This document shows positions 1 through 9,145 of a stretch of 64,000 nt of DNA, in pieces; positions within the stretch are counted from its first letter, which is position 1, and each line of letters begins with the position of its first letter. A program made the translations under genes and the position numbers. Origin of the DNA: Amycolatopsis camponoti (GTDB lineage: Bacteria > Actinomycetota > Actinomycetes > Mycobacteriales > Pseudonocardiaceae); assembly GCF_902497555.1 (NCBI RefSeq), contig NZ_CABVGP010000003.1, positions 1,860,001-1,924,000 on the forward strand, in the 5' to 3' direction. The notes below the pieces were generated by a model. The model had not been told where the DNA came from, did not search any database, and worked only from the letters and a program-made list of their open reading frames with translations.

Positions 1-309
1 TTCCCAGTAGTTCCCAGACGATTATTGCCCCAGCACTCACCGCTGCACCTCCACACTGGACACTCTGCGCAGGGTCGATCACGGCGTGCCACGGCACCGT
101 TGCCGACCCACGTTCGCGCGACGTTACCGGGGCGTAGAAGCGGATTCCAAGCTCCGGCCAGCCGAATCTTTTCAAGATCCGACCCGAACGCAGGTGGAAG
201 CACAGCAAGATCGCGGAGGGTTACGCCACAAGTGTCATCCGTGGACGGGCGGAGGATCACCAGGTCGTGCGATGCTGGAACCCTCGCCGGCACCGAGGAG
301 GAATGTCAC
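1..309. other. upstream region of glpD, no gene recognised
   Basis: This 309-base stretch precedes glpD. The glpD frame stays open through most of it, but the residues are Arg/Ser-rich and do not resemble any GlpD N-terminus, so I treat it as noncoding leader or promoter. A short direct repeat of TTCCCAG lies at its left edge. I see no convincing promoter, operator or second gene. Confidence 0.5.
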
Positions 310-2043
310 GTGGCGCAGCACGCAGCGGAGACGAACCCGGCTCGACTGGGCCCGGTCAAGCGCGAAGAGACCTGGCAGCGGCTCGGCAACGAGACCTTCG
401 ACCTCGTCGTCATCGGCGGCGGCGTGGTCGGCGCGGGCACGGCGCTGGACGCCGCGACGCGCGGGCTGCGGGTCGCGCTCGTCGAAGCCCGCGACCTCGC
501 TTCGGGGACGTCGAGCCGGTCGAGCAAGCTCTTCCACGGCGGCCTGCGCTACCTGGAACAGCTCGAGTTCGGCCTGGTCCGGGAGGCGCTGCGCGAACGT
601 GAGCTGATGCTGACGACGATCGCACCCCATCTGGTGAAGCCGGTCAGCTTTCTCTACCCGCTGACGCACCGCGTGTGGGAACGGCCCTACACCGCCGCCG
701 GCCTGCTGATGTACGACACGATGGGCGGCGCCAAGAGCGTCCCGGGCCAGAAGCACCTCACTCGTGCGGGCGCGCTGCGGATGGTGCCGGCGCTCAAGCG
801 GTCCGCGCTGATCGGCGGGATCCGCTACTACGACGCGCAGTCCGACGACGCCCGTCACACGATGACGGTGGCCAGGACGGCGGCGCACTACGGCGCGGTC
901 GTGCGGACGTCGACCCAGGTCGTCGGGTTCCTGCGCGAGGCCGACCGGGTGTCCGGCGTGCGCGTGCGCGACGTCGAGGACGGCCGCGAGACGGAGATCT
1001 CGGCGGCCGCGGTGATCAACTGCACCGGCGTCTGGACCGACGAGCTGCAGCGCCTGTCAGGCGGCCGCGGGCGGTTCCGCGTGCGCGCCAGCAAGGGCGT
1101 GCACATCGTCGTGCCGCGCGACCGGATCGTCTCGGAGTCGGGGATGATCCTGCGCACCGAGAAGTCGGTGCTGTTCGTGATCCCGTGGCGGAATCACTGG
1201 ATCGTCGGGACGACGGACACGGACTGGAACCTCGACCTGGCGCACCCGGCGGCGACGAAGCACGACATCGACTACCTGCTGGAGCACGTCAACAGCGTCC
1301 TGGCGACCCCGCTGACGCACGACGACATCGAAGGCGTGTACGCGGGCCTTCGCCCGCTGCTGGCGGGGGAGAGCGAAGAGACTTCGAAGCTTTCGCGCGA
1401 GCACGCGGTGGCACGGGTGGCGCCGGGCCTGGTCGCGATCGCGGGCGGCAAGTACACGACGTACCGGGTGATGGCGGCGGACGCGGTCGACGCGGCGGCG
1501 GTGGACCTGCCGGGCCGCTCGCAGCCGTCGATCACGGACAAGGTGCCCCTGATCGGCGCGGACGGTTACCACGCGCTGGTCAACCAGGCCGACCACCTGG
1601 CCGCCGAGCACGGCCTGCACCCGTACCGGGTCCGTCACCTGCTGGATCGCTACGGGTCGCTGGTCAACGAGGTCCTGGCCTCGGCAAGCGGTCGTCCCGA
1701 GCTGCTGAAGCCGATCGAGCACGCGCCGGACTACCTGGGCGTCGAGGTGGTGTACGCGGCTTCGCACGAGGGGGCGCTGCACCTGGAGGACGTCCTGGCC
1801 CGCCGGACCCGCATCTCGATCGAGTACGCCCACCGCGGGGTGGAGTGCGCGGAGCAGGTGGCGGCATTGGTCGGCGAGGTCCTCGGCTGGTCACCCGAAA
1901 CGGTGAAGCGGGAGATCGAGGTCTACAACGCACGGGTGGAGGCGGAGCGCGAGTCCCAGTCCCAGCCGAGCGACGAAGCGGCGGACGCCCTGCGGTCGGC
2001 GGCCCCGGAGGCCCGGGCGGGCATCGTGGAGCCGGTGAGCTGA
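310..2043 (+). CDS. glpD: aerobic FAD-dependent glycerol-3-phosphate dehydrogenase
   Basis: Oxidises sn-glycerol 3-phosphate to dihydroxyacetone phosphate at the membrane and passes electrons to quinone. The product is 577 residues, normal for actinobacterial GlpD. An N-terminal Rossmann FAD motif VIGGGVVGAG sits at residues 34-43, followed by the family segment SSRSSKLFHGGLRYLE. The GlpD/DAO oxidoreductase body follows, then a C-terminal DAO_C helical domain with HPYRVRHLLDRYG. The GTG at 310 was chosen because GAGGAGG lies 8-14 bases upstream and the protein then starts where homologues do; the longer open frame from position 25 has non-protein-like composition. No glpF or glpK is adjacent, so it is probably monocistronic. 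In M. tuberculosis glpD2 lies in the same wider neighbourhood (from memory). Confidence 0.93.
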   Translation: MAQHAAETNPARLGPVKREETWQRLGNETFDLVVIGGGVVGAGTALDAATRGLRVALVEARDLASGTSSRSSKLFHGGLRYLEQLEFGLVREALRERELMLTTIAPHLVKPVSFLYPLTHRVWERPYTAAGLLMYDTMGGAKSVPGQKHLTRAGALRMVPALKRSALIGGIRYYDAQSDDARHTMTVARTAAHYGAVVRTSTQVVGFLREADRVSGVRVRDVEDGRETEISAAAVINCTGVWTDELQRLSGGRGRFRVRASKGVHIVVPRDRIVSESGMILRTEKSVLFVIPWRNHWIVGTTDTDWNLDLAHPAATKHDIDYLLEHVNSVLATPLTHDDIEGVYAGLRPLLAGESEETSKLSREHAVARVAPGLVAIAGGKYTTYRVMAADAVDAAAVDLPGRSQPSITDKVPLIGADGYHALVNQADHLAAEHGLHPYRVRHLLDRYGSLVNEVLASASGRPELLKPIEHAPDYLGVEVVYAASHEGALHLEDVLARRTRISIEYAHRGVECAEQVAALVGEVLGWSPETVKREIEVYNARVEAERESQSQPSDEAADALRSAAPEARAGIVEPVS

Positions 2044-2091
2044 GAGAGGTTGTCCCCAGCCCCTGCGAGTTGTGGACAAGCCGCGCCGCCG

Positions 2092-2124
2092 GGCGCTTTC
2101 GGACGAGTTCCGTCCGAGGGCGCC
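2092..2124. terminator. stem-loop between glpD and the acetyltransferase
   Basis: A two-part hairpin: outer arms GGCGC/GCGCC and inner arms CGGAC/GTCCG around a seven-base loop. It lies 48 bases after the glpD stop, in a convergent intergenic gap, and has no U-tract, as is usual for actinobacterial terminators. Confidence 0.45.
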
Positions 2125-2196
2125 GATAGACTGGCCAAGGGGACGCCCCCCTGGGAGCGGCGGGGGATGTTTTCCGGGAGTCCGGGCCCCCGCTGC

Positions 2197-2727
2197 TCAG
2201 GAAGTCCGGTGCCAGCGGATCAGGCGCTCGCCGGTCGGGGCTGGGGTTGGCTCTGGGCCCACCAGGGTGAACCCGCAGCGCTCCGCCACGATTGCCGATG
2301 CCGTGTTGCTCTCCTCGTAGCGGTAGCTCACCTCCGTCAGCCCCAAGCCACCGAAACCGAAACGCAAAGCCGCGTTCAACGCCGTTGTCGCGATGCCCTT
2401 GCCTCGCTCGGTCGGGTGAACCCAGATCGTCGCCTCCGCGTACTGCGCGGCGAGGTCCAGCTCGCGCAGGCCCACCTCGCCCAGCAGCCTGCCCGACGTC
2501 GGCTCCGCGATCGCCCACGAACAGCGCTCGTCGCCCGCCCACTGGGCTGCTCGCAGCGCTACGTACTCCGTTGCCTCGTCGAGGGTGCGCAAGCGGTAGT
2601 TCAGCACGTACTTGCGGTGCGTCGGGTCGGCGAACGCCTCCATCAGCGGCGGCCGGTCGTCGATGTGCCGGTCCGCGCGCAGCTGGCGCAAGTAGTACGT
2701 GCCCGCGTTGATCTCCACCGGTTCCAC
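2197..2727 (-). CDS. GNAT-family N-acetyltransferase (RimJ/RimL type)
   Basis: A 176-residue single-domain acetyltransferase of the GCN5 superfamily, probably transferring acetyl from acetyl-CoA to an amine or protein N-terminus. The sequence shows the RimJ-like order: an N-terminal LRQLRADR strand, the central strand GRLLGEVGLRELD, the segment ATIWVHPTERGKGIATTALN containing the acetyl-CoA pyrophosphate loop (consensus Q/R-x-x-G-x-G/A), and a C-terminal SNTASAIVAERCGF helix. The start is a GTG. It is convergent with glpD and has no operon partner. The substrate cannot be told from sequence. Confidence 0.85.
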   Translation of the reverse strand: MEPVEINAGTYYLRQLRADRHIDDRPPLMEAFADPTHRKYVLNYRLRTLDEATEYVALRAAQWAGDERCSWAIAEPTSGRLLGEVGLRELDLAAQYAEATIWVHPTERGKGIATTALNAALRFGFGGLGLTEVSYRYEESNTASAIVAERCGFTLVGPEPTPAPTGERLIRWHRTS

Positions 2728-2786
2728 TCCGCCCAGCCTAGCCAGGCCGGGAGCGCGCCGCCCCCGGCCCGGCGATCAAGGCCGGA

Positions 2787-3794
2787 TCACGGCGTCAAGC
2801 GCCAGATCACCGGCACCCCGCTGTCGGGGGTCGCGTCGTTCGACGCGTAGCCCGCGAGCGTGCCGTCGTCGGCCGCGACCTGGGCCCGGAACGTCGAGTA
2901 GCCGCTGGGGCCCTGGACCACGCCCGGGACCGTGCCGCGCCACACCACCGCGTTGCCGTAGATCTGCGGCCCTGACGGCGTGGGCGCCATGCCCACGGTC
3001 AACCCGGCCTTGTTGACGTCCACGGCGATGCCGCCGCCCTCCAGGCCGGTCGTCCCGTCCGGCGTGGACCACCGGGCCGCCTGGTTGCCGCCCCACAGGC
3101 GCCACCCGACGACGACTCCGTTGCGGATCGCGGACCCCTCGGCCTGTCCGGACGGGCTCGGCGTGAGCTTCCGCAGGACGCCGTCCTTCCACAGCGCCGA
3201 TCCGGTGCCCGTGCTCAGCAGGATCGTGCCGTCGTCGTCCAGGTCGCGCGGGCTCGAGACGTCCCCCGTCTCCGGGATGACCACCGGCGCGCTGCCGTCG
3301 GCCCGCCACAGGACGATGGCCCGGGGCACCCCGGGCTCGTACGCCTCACCCAGCACATCGCCGCGCGTGTTGATCGCGACGCCGGTCACTTCCCGGTAGC
3401 CCGCCGGGTTGTCCTTGATGTGGTACCACGACTCGTCCAAGGTGTAGGTCCGGCTGGTCATGGTCTGGTAGTCGTGGATCGTGCCGACCACGACGCCGGA
3501 CGAGTTTTCGTCGTTGGCGTCGACCCGCTCGTACCCGTCCGGCACGCCACGCAAGAACGGCTGCCCGTTGCGCCAGCTCACGACCTGGGTGACGTCGTTG
3601 ACCCGGAACGTGCCGGTGTACTCGCCCTTGCCGTCCGACCCGGTGATGTTGCCCGCGCCCGCGCCGGGCGGCAACGGCAGTACCGTCGGCCGCCACGGAA
3701 TGCGGACCGCCGCGGCGTCCGCGGGAACACCCAGAGCGGTGACGGCGATCGCCACGGTGGCGAGCACCCCCGCCCGCAACCACGTCTTCTTCAT
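2787..3794 (-). CDS. exported HAF-repeat (beta-propeller-like) protein
   Basis: A 335-residue secreted protein of unknown role. The start at 3794 gives a clear Sec signal peptide: MKKTW, a hydrophobic core GVLATVAIAVTAL, then an Ala-x-Ala-type cleavage region near residue 28. AAGGGGA lies just upstream as ribosome-binding site. The mature part is built of repeated strand modules with Gly-Asp/Asn turns and ends of the form VVWR or VLWR (for example VVSWRNGQPF, IVLWRADG, ALWKDGVLR, AVVWRGT). This matches the 'extracellular repeat, HAF family' pattern and suggests a propeller fold. Binding partners are not evident. It lies downstream of the orphan sensor kinase on the same strand with a 76-base gap. 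Confidence 0.75.
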   Translation of the reverse strand: MKKTWLRAGVLATVAIAVTALGVPADAAAVRIPWRPTVLPLPPGAGAGNITGSDGKGEYTGTFRVNDVTQVVSWRNGQPFLRGVPDGYERVDANDENSSGVVVGTIHDYQTMTSRTYTLDESWYHIKDNPAGYREVTGVAINTRGDVLGEAYEPGVPRAIVLWRADGSAPVVIPETGDVSSPRDLDDDGTILLSTGTGSALWKDGVLRKLTPSPSGQAEGSAIRNGVVVGWRLWGGNQAARWSTPDGTTGLEGGGIAVDVNKAGLTVGMAPTPSGPQIYGNAVVWRGTVPGVVQGPSGYSTFRAQVAADDGTLAGYASNDATPDSGVPVIWRLTP

Positions 3795-3870
3795 CTTGTC
3801 CCCTTTCCCCCGACCTGCGTGCTCTCCACGTCCGGAGGGGGGTACCGGTTGCCCGGCGAACGGAGCAATC

Positions 3871-5028
3871 TCAGAGCGCGGGGACCTGCGCGCTGACGGC
3901 CGTGCCGCCGCCCGGGGTGCTTTCGATCGACAGCGTCCCCGCCACCCGGCGGACGCGCTGGCGCATCGCCTCCAGGCCGAAGCCGGTGCCGTCGCCGCGG
4001 TCGCCGGGCCGGAAGCCGGCACCGTCGTCGACGACGTCGAGCAGCACCAGATCGTCCGAATAGGACAGTGTCACCGCGATCCGGGACGCCTTCGCGTGCT
4101 TCTCCGCGTTCGCCAGTGCCTCCTGCGCGACGCGGTAGAGCGTCTCCTCCAGGTCGGGCAGCAGGGGCCGGGCGTCGCCGGTGGTCTCCATGCGCACCGC
4201 GACCCCGGACGTCGCGGAGACCCGGTCGGCCAGCCGGGAAAGCGCTTCCGGCAGCTGGGCCGCGGCCAACGGCTCCGGCCGCAGCGCCTGCACCGCGCGA
4301 CGCGCTTCGCCGAGACTCTCCCGGGCGAGCGCGTGAGCCTGCTCCACCCGCCGGTCGCGGTCCGGGCCGTCGGCGGCCTGCAGCTGCGTGACGATCCCGG
4401 TCAGGCCCTGGGCGAGGGTGTCGTGGATTTCGCGGGCCATCCGCTGCCGCTCGTCGAGGACGCCGGCCTCCCGCGCCTGAGTGACCAGCCGCGCGTGCAG
4501 GTCCGCGTTCTCCTCGAGCGCCGCTTCCAGCCGGACGGTCGCCTTCCGCCGCTGCTCGCTCTCCGCCCCGACGAACCACGCGGCGTACAGCAGCGGCCCG
4601 GCCATCGACAGGACCAGCACCCACGTCGGGCTCGGCGAATCCGAGTTCGCCGCCAGCAGCGGCACCGTCGCCGTCGCGGCCACCGCGAAGAACCCCCAGC
4701 GCGCCGGGAAGAGCACGAAGGCGAGCGGGTAGCCGAAGGACGCGAAGCCCATGAAGGTGTCGTCGCGCGCCACCAGCACGGTGGCGGCCGCGAGCACGCC
4801 CGCGTAGTAGCCGGCGGCGAGCCACGGGTGCGTGCGCCGGTGCGGGAACAGCGGGATCAGCAGCGGCACCCACACCGCCGCGGCCACGACGACGGCGAGC
4901 GTGGCACCCCGGATCCCGGGCCCCCAGATCACGCACGCCGCGAGCCCGGCGAGGCCGACGCCGGTGAAGATCGGCCCCGCCACCCGTTCGCCTCGGGCGT
5001 CCAGCGCGCCCGGCACCACGCCCATCAC
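3871..5028 (-). CDS. NarL-type sensor histidine kinase (orphan)
   Basis: A 385-residue membrane kinase that would autophosphorylate and feed a NarL/LuxR-type response regulator. The first ~170 residues hold about five hydrophobic segments (for example LAGLAACVIWGPGI and ATLAVVVAAAVWVPLLIPLF). They are followed by a short coiled linker and the HisKA_3 dimerisation motif DERQRMAREIHDTLAQG with its phospho-acceptor His. The HATPase_c domain has DVVDDGAGF and GFGLEAMRQR. No response regulator gene adjoins it, so its partner must lie elsewhere. Two candidate start codons sit in tandem at 5028 and 5025. Confidence 0.88.
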   Translation of the reverse strand: MMGVVPGALDARGERVAGPIFTGVGLAGLAACVIWGPGIRGATLAVVVAAAVWVPLLIPLFPHRRTHPWLAAGYYAGVLAAATVLVARDDTFMGFASFGYPLAFVLFPARWGFFAVAATATVPLLAANSDSPSPTWVLVLSMAGPLLYAAWFVGAESEQRRKATVRLEAALEENADLHARLVTQAREAGVLDERQRMAREIHDTLAQGLTGIVTQLQAADGPDRDRRVEQAHALARESLGEARRAVQALRPEPLAAAQLPEALSRLADRVSATSGVAVRMETTGDARPLLPDLEETLYRVAQEALANAEKHAKASRIAVTLSYSDDLVLLDVVDDGAGFRPGDRGDGTGFGLEAMRQRVRRVAGTLSIESTPGGGTAVSAQVPAL

Positions 5029-5047
5029 GGCCGTGATTCTCGCAGGC

Positions 5048-5437
5048 TCAGCGCCGGCGGCGGGCCCCGGCGATCATCGCGACCACCAGCGGCAGCGCCA
5101 CCGAGATGATCAACAGCCGGCCGCGGGACAGGATGAGCACCGCGACCGCGAGGACGATCGCGATCGGGACCGCGCCGCGGATCAGGAACTGCTGCAGCGC
5201 GCCGTCGCCGGACATCACCGGCACTGGGGGCGCGGACGCCCCGTTGAGCAGCGCGCTCGGGCGCGGCGAAGGCAGGTCGTCGAACAGCGGCACGAGCTCG
5301 CTGACCCGCTTGGCCGCGGTGACCTTCGCGGACCGGGTGCCGTACTCGTCGATGTCCAGCCGCCCGGACCGGACGTGCTCCTCGAGGACGTCCAGGGCGT
5401 CCTGGCGTTCGTCGTCGCTCAACCGCATGTCGCCCAC
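5048..5437 (-). CDS. DUF1707 membrane protein
   Basis: A 129-residue protein. Residues 4-55 form the DUF1707 module (SDDERQDALDVLEEHVRSGR, then DIDEYGTR), a small helical domain often joined to membrane segments in actinobacteria. The C-terminal third has two hydrophobic stretches (FLIRGAVPIAIVLAVAVLIL and a second one ending in a basic AGARRRR tail). It lies seven bases after a second DUF1707 gene and just before the sensor kinase gene, all on the minus strand, so the three may be cotranscribed. An internal ATG at 5428 is an alternative start. The molecular function of DUF1707 is not known to me. Confidence 0.78.
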   Translation of the reverse strand: MGDMRLSDDERQDALDVLEEHVRSGRLDIDEYGTRSAKVTAAKRVSELVPLFDDLPSPRPSALLNGASAPPVPVMSGDGALQQFLIRGAVPIAIVLAVAVLILSRGRLLIISVALPLVVAMIAGARRRR

Positions 5438-5443
5438 GGTGGA

Positions 5444-6004
5444 TCAGCGGTCCAGGCCACGCCGGTGGTCGCGGTAGGAGTCGCGCAGCTCGCGCCGCCG
5501 GTCCCGGTCGCGCAGGTGCCGCTCGCGGCGGTCCCCGTGGTCGTGGTGGGCGTGGTGCTGGTCGTGCCCGGCGTGACCCCACATCGACCGGCCGAAGATG
5601 CTCAGCCCGATCGGGACGAGGATCAGGGTCCCGTGCACGACGCCGGTGGCGATCAGCGCGATCGTCGCGATCCAGACCAGCGGGAGGAACGCGGCGACGA
5701 ACCGTTGTCCCCCGCTCCAGCCGACCGGCGCACCCGGTTGCCGGGGCGCGGGCTGGGCCTCCGACGCCGGCCCGGGGGCCGCGACGGCCTGCGGCGCGTC
5801 GTCGTAGCGGGGGTGTGGTGCGGGCAGGTCCGCGAAGATCTCGACGAGCTCGCCCCGGGTCTTGGCCGCGGTGATCCGCGCCGAGCGCTCGCCGTACTCG
5901 TCGATGTCGATCCGCCCCGCGCTCATGTGCTCACCGAGCGCGGACAGCGCGGACTCGCGGTTCTGGTCGCTGATCCGCAGCTGCGGAGACGGGACTTCGG
6001 TCAC
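5444..6004 (-). CDS. DUF1707 membrane protein with His/Arg-rich tail
   Basis: A 186-residue paralogue of the neighbouring gene. An N-terminal DUF1707 module (SDQNRESALSALGEHMSAGR, DIDEYGERSARITAAK) is followed by a Pro/Ala linker and two membrane segments (RFVAAFLPLVWIATIALIA and GTLILVPIGLSIFG). The charged cytoplasmic tail is rich in His, Asp and Arg (HDQHHAHHDHGDRRERH). The His cluster could bind metal, which is an inference only. It is the first gene of the probable DUF1707-DUF1707-kinase run and starts with GTG. Confidence 0.78.
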   Translation of the reverse strand: MTEVPSPQLRISDQNRESALSALGEHMSAGRIDIDEYGERSARITAAKTRGELVEIFADLPAPHPRYDDAPQAVAAPGPASEAQPAPRQPGAPVGWSGGQRFVAAFLPLVWIATIALIATGVVHGTLILVPIGLSIFGRSMWGHAGHDQHHAHHDHGDRRERHLRDRDRRRELRDSYRDHRRGLDR

Positions 6005-6062
6005 CTGGTCGATGGTAGGCCGCCTCGGGGGCGGCCCACCACGACATCGGTAACGAACTGCG

Positions 6063-7856
6063 CTACTTGATCTCGAGAAGCTGCGTGCCCTGCGTCACGG
6101 CGGCGCCGACCTCGACCGAAAGGCCGGTGACCGTGCCCGCTTTGTGTGCGGTGACCGGGTTCTCCATCTTCATCGCCTCGAGGACGACGATCAGCTCACC
6201 GGCTTCGACCGTCTGGCCCTCTTCGACGGCGACCTTCACGATGGTGCCCTGCATCGGCGCGGTGACGGCGTCACCGCTGACCGCGGCCTTGCCACCACCG
6301 GCGCGCTTGCGCGGCTTCGCCTTGACGGCCGTACCGCCCCCGCCGCCGCCTTCGAGCGCGAACCCGCCCGGCAGCGACACTTCCAGGCGCCGCCCGCCGA
6401 CCTCGACGACGACGTTCTGCCGTGGCTCTTCTTCGGCGGCCTCGACGTCCGGCGCGACGAACGGCTCGATCTTGTTGTCGAACTCCGTCTCGATCCAGCG
6501 CGTGTGCACGCTGAAGCCGTTCTCGTCGCCGATGAACGCGGGGTCGTTCACGATCACGCGGTCGAACGGCAGCACCGTCGCCATGCCCTCGACGACCATC
6601 TCGTCGAGCGCGCGGCGGCTGCGTTCGAGGGCGTTGTTCCGGTCGGAGCCGGTGACGATCAGCTTCGCCAGCATCGAGTCGAACTGGCCGCCGATCACGC
6701 TGCCGGACTCGACACCCGAGTCGACGCGCACGCCGGGGCCGCTCGGCGCGACGAACTTCGTCACCGTGCCCGGCGCGGGCAGGAAGCCGCGGCCGGCGTC
6801 CTCGCCGTTGATGCGGAACTCGATCGAGTGACCGCGCGGCTCGGGGTCCTCGGTGATCCGGAGCTTCTCGCCGCGCGCGATGCGGAACATCTCGCGGACG
6901 AGGTCGAGGCCGGTGGTCTCCTCCGAGACCGGGTGCTCGACCTGCAGGCGCGTGTTGACCTCGAGGAAGGAGATGGTGCCGTCGGTGGCGACGAGGTACT
7001 CGACCGTGCCGGCGCCGTAGTACCCGGCTTCCTTGCAGATCGCCTTCGCCGACTCGTGGATGCGCTTGCGCTGCTCGTCGCTCAGGAACGGCGCGGGCGC
7101 TTCCTCGACGAGCTTCTGGTGCCGTCGCTGCAGCGAGCAGTCGCGGGTGCCGACGACGATGGCGTTCCCGTGCTGGTCGGCCAGCACCTGCGCCTCGACG
7201 TGGCGCGGCTTGTCGAGGTAGCGCTCGACGAAGCACTCGCCGCGGCCGAACGCGGCGACCGCCTCGCGGGTCGCCGACTCGAACAGCTCGGGGATCTCTT
7301 CGCGGGTGCGCGCGACCTTGAGGCCGCGGCCACCGCCGCCGAACGCGGCCTTGATGGCCACCGGCAGGCCGTACTCGTCGGCGAACGCGACGATCTCGTC
7401 GGCGTCCTTGGCCGGCTCCTTCGTGCCCGGCACCAACGGCGCGCCCGCGCGCAGCGCGATGTGGCGGGCGGTGACCTTGTCGCCGAGGTCGCGGATGGCC
7501 TGCGGGCTCGGCCCGATCCAGGTCAGCCCGGCGTCGAGGACGGCCTGGGCGAAGTCCGCGTTCTCGGAGAGGAAACCGTAGCCCGGGTGCACCGAGTCGG
7601 CGCCCGAGCGCTTGGCGGCGTCGAGGAGCTTGTCGAAGTTCAGGTAGCTCTCGGCGGCCGTGCTCCCGCCGAGTGCGAACGCCTCGTCGGCCAGGCGCAC
7701 GTGCGGTGCGTCGCGGTCCGGATCGGCGTACACCGCGACGCTGGTCAGTCCAGCGTCCTTGGCGGCTCTGATCACGCGTACCGCGATCTCGCCCCGGTTG
7801 GCGACCAGGACCCTCGTCACCGGACCACCGGTGGATTCGCCGACCTGCTCGGCCAC
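6063..7856 (-). CDS. accA3: acyl-CoA carboxylase alpha subunit (biotin carboxylase + BCCP)
   Basis: Carboxylates the biotin carried on its own C-terminal domain, supplying acetyl-CoA, propionyl-CoA or longer acyl-CoA carboxylases. Length 597 residues, close to mycobacterial AccA3. Domain order: biotin carboxylase N-domain ([20 protein letters not shown]), ATP-grasp with the Gly-rich loop [12 protein letters not shown], the BC C-domain with [15 protein letters not shown], and a C-terminal biotinyl domain with the target lysine in [12 protein letters not shown] chose the GTG at 7856 because AGGAGG lies six bases upstream; a longer start at 7886 is possible. Its beta and epsilon partners (accD5, accE) are 10.6 kb away on the same strand, and birA, which would biotinylate it, is further along the same backbone. 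Confidence 0.93.
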   Translation of the reverse strand: MAEQVGESTGGPVTRVLVANRGEIAVRVIRAAKDAGLTSVAVYADPDRDAPHVRLADEAFALGGSTAAESYLNFDKLLDAAKRSGADSVHPGYGFLSENADFAQAVLDAGLTWIGPSPQAIRDLGDKVTARHIALRAGAPLVPGTKEPAKDADEIVAFADEYGLPVAIKAAFGGGGRGLKVARTREEIPELFESATREAVAAFGRGECFVERYLDKPRHVEAQVLADQHGNAIVVGTRDCSLQRRHQKLVEEAPAPFLSDEQRKRIHESAKAICKEAGYYGAGTVEYLVATDGTISFLEVNTRLQVEHPVSEETTGLDLVREMFRIARGEKLRITEDPEPRGHSIEFRINGEDAGRGFLPAPGTVTKFVAPSGPGVRVDSGVESGSVIGGQFDSMLAKLIVTGSDRNNALERSRRALDEMVVEGMATVLPFDRVIVNDPAFIGDENGFSVHTRWIETEFDNKIEPFVAPDVEAAEEEPRQNVVVEVGGRRLEVSLPGGFALEGGGGGGTAVKAKPRKRAGGGKAAVSGDAVTAPMQGTIVKVAVEEGQTVEAGELIVVLEAMKMENPVTAHKAGTVTGLSVEVGAAVTQGTQLLEIK

Positions 7857-7962
7857 CCCGCACCTCCTGCGTCCCGACAGCTGCATTGCTGACCGCTCAC
7901 GCGGTACGGGGAAGTCTACGGATATGCCGTCGCGAGTCCCTTGAGTGAGAGCTGAACCACGC

Positions 7963-8238
7963 TCAGACGTGGTGCCGCAGCTCCTGGGGCAGCGGCGAGT
8001 CCAGCACGATGACGTCGTAGGGGTTCGCCGCGTGGACCTTCGGCAGGTGCTCGGTGTTCACCAGCACCCACGGCTGGTGCTCGCCGCAGCAGTCGATCAG
8101 CCGGTCGAGCGCGGTGAACGCGACCAGGGCGGTGCGGCCGTCCGGCGTGCGGCGCAGCTCGATCGACGCGCCTTCGGTCTCGGCGCTGGCCGGCCCGGTC
8201 GGCAGGTAGAGGGCGGGGGGAAGGTTCGGGTTCGTCAC
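7963..8238 (-). CDS. SAV_915 family (SseB-like) protein
   Basis: A 91-residue small soluble protein. The pattern LYLPTGPAS, then [32 protein letters not shown] and [13 protein letters not shown] matches the actinobacterial SAV_915 family, related to the N-terminal SseB fold. The GTG at 8238 was chosen because residues beyond it lose all family similarity. It is divergent from the secreted protein at 8369. No function is established that I know of. Confidence 0.68.
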   Translation of the reverse strand: MTNPNLPPALYLPTGPASAETEGASIELRRTPDGRTALVAFTALDRLIDCCGEHQPWVLVNTEHLPKVHAANPYDVIVLDSPLPQELRHHV

Positions 8239-8368
8239 CCGGACAACATAGACGGACACGCTCCGCGAGCACGGGGTGCCTCCGCGGGGTCCACGGCCGG
8301 GGGATTTCGGCCACACCCCGCCGGGCCGCTGCCCACACACAGTCGCGACGCGGCTTACGCTCTGTCTC

Positions 8369-9091
8369 ATGCGGACTTCGGCGGCGCGCACGCCTCGGTC
8401 GGCGCTGCTCACCGCGGTGCTGGCCGCGGTGGTGACCGTCGGCGCGATCGCCGCGGTGTTCCTGCTCCGGCCGCGGCCGGAGGAACCCGCCGGCGCGGCC
8501 GAGCCCGCGGCCGCTCCGGTGTCCCCGGTGGTGACGTGCGGCGGCGGCCCGTGCCGCCAGCTGGCGGCGATGACGGTCGGCGGCACCCCGGTGGTGCTGC
8601 TGACCGATGCGGCGGGCGGGTCGGCGCGCGTGCGCGTCGGGCCCGAGCCGGGCACGGTGTTCGAGCTGTCGATCGCCCAGCTGGGCGTGCGGCTGGACCA
8701 GAACTCGCTGCGCTGCATCGACGGCGCGGCGCCGACGTGCCTGGTCCGCGGCGACGTCGGCAGCGAGGGCAAGGCGGCGTACGGCGAGCTGCTCGTCGCG
8801 AGCGGCGGGGTGTGGCGCGCGCCGGGCAAGCCGTACTTCGCGGACGCGGGAACACTTTCGCTCTACGACGTCACGGCCGACGGCCGCCCGGACGTGATCG
8901 TGGTCCGCCACGACTGCCGCGGCGCGGACTCGGGCACGGCGAAGTGCGACGCGGCCCCGGTGCTGGGCCAGGTGTACGACCTGACGGGCAAGTCGGTCGG
9001 CTGCACGCGCCGGTACACGGCGCCGTCGGACCTGCGCGGGTGGCCGGACATCCGCCTCACGCGCGCGGACCTGCGCACCTGCCCGTCCTGA
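8369..9091 (+). CDS. membrane-anchored extracytoplasmic protein, unknown function
   Basis: A 240-residue protein with a short basic N-terminus, one transmembrane or signal-anchor helix (LLTAVLAAVVTVGAIAAVFLL), a Pro/Ala linker and an exported domain of about 170 residues. Six cysteines (CGGGPC, RCID, TCLVRG and a later pair) may form disulfides. The segment SLYDVTADGRPDVIVVRHDCR looks like an FG-GAP/VCBS-type Ca-binding repeat (D-x-T-A-D-G-x-x-D), which suggests a secreted interaction domain. I chose the ATG at 8369 because it places the hydrophobic helix at residues 12-33. I do not recognise a named family. Confidence 0.68.
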   Translation: MRTSAARTPRSALLTAVLAAVVTVGAIAAVFLLRPRPEEPAGAAEPAAAPVSPVVTCGGGPCRQLAAMTVGGTPVVLLTDAAGGSARVRVGPEPGTVFELSIAQLGVRLDQNSLRCIDGAAPTCLVRGDVGSEGKAAYGELLVASGGVWRAPGKPYFADAGTLSLYDVTADGRPDVIVVRHDCRGADSGTAKCDAAPVLGQVYDLTGKSVGCTRRYTAPSDLRGWPDIRLTRADLRTCPS

Positions 9092-9096
9092 ACGAC

Positions 9097-9134
9097 GAGA
9101 AGGCCGCCTCGAAGCTTCTCGAGGCGGCCTTCTC
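9097..9134. terminator. bidirectional hairpin terminator
   Basis: A perfect 16-base inverted repeat (arms 9097-9112 and 9119-9134, loop of six) lies between two convergent genes, starting six bases after the upstream stop. It can end transcripts of both the secreted-protein gene and the symporter gene. Confidence 0.85.
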
Positions 9135-9145
9135 GGACTCGCGGG

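Noticed and set aside
25..309. Longer GlpD starting at position 25
   Set aside because: The extra 95 residues are Arg/Ser/Pro-rich and unlike GlpD, whereas GAGGAGG precedes the GTG at 310.
1057..1833. Long minus-strand frame opposite glpD, and similar frames opposite accA3, accD5, purK and GH92
   Set aside because: Shadows of high-GC coding bias; residues are Arg/Ala/His-rich without family motifs, and the sense-strand genes are certain.
2050..2079. Two inward-facing DnaA-box-like sequences (TTGTCCCCA and TGTGGACAA)
   Set aside because: Only one matches the high-GC consensus and there is no AT-rich unwinding region, dnaA or dnaN nearby; they are probably part of leader or terminator DNA.
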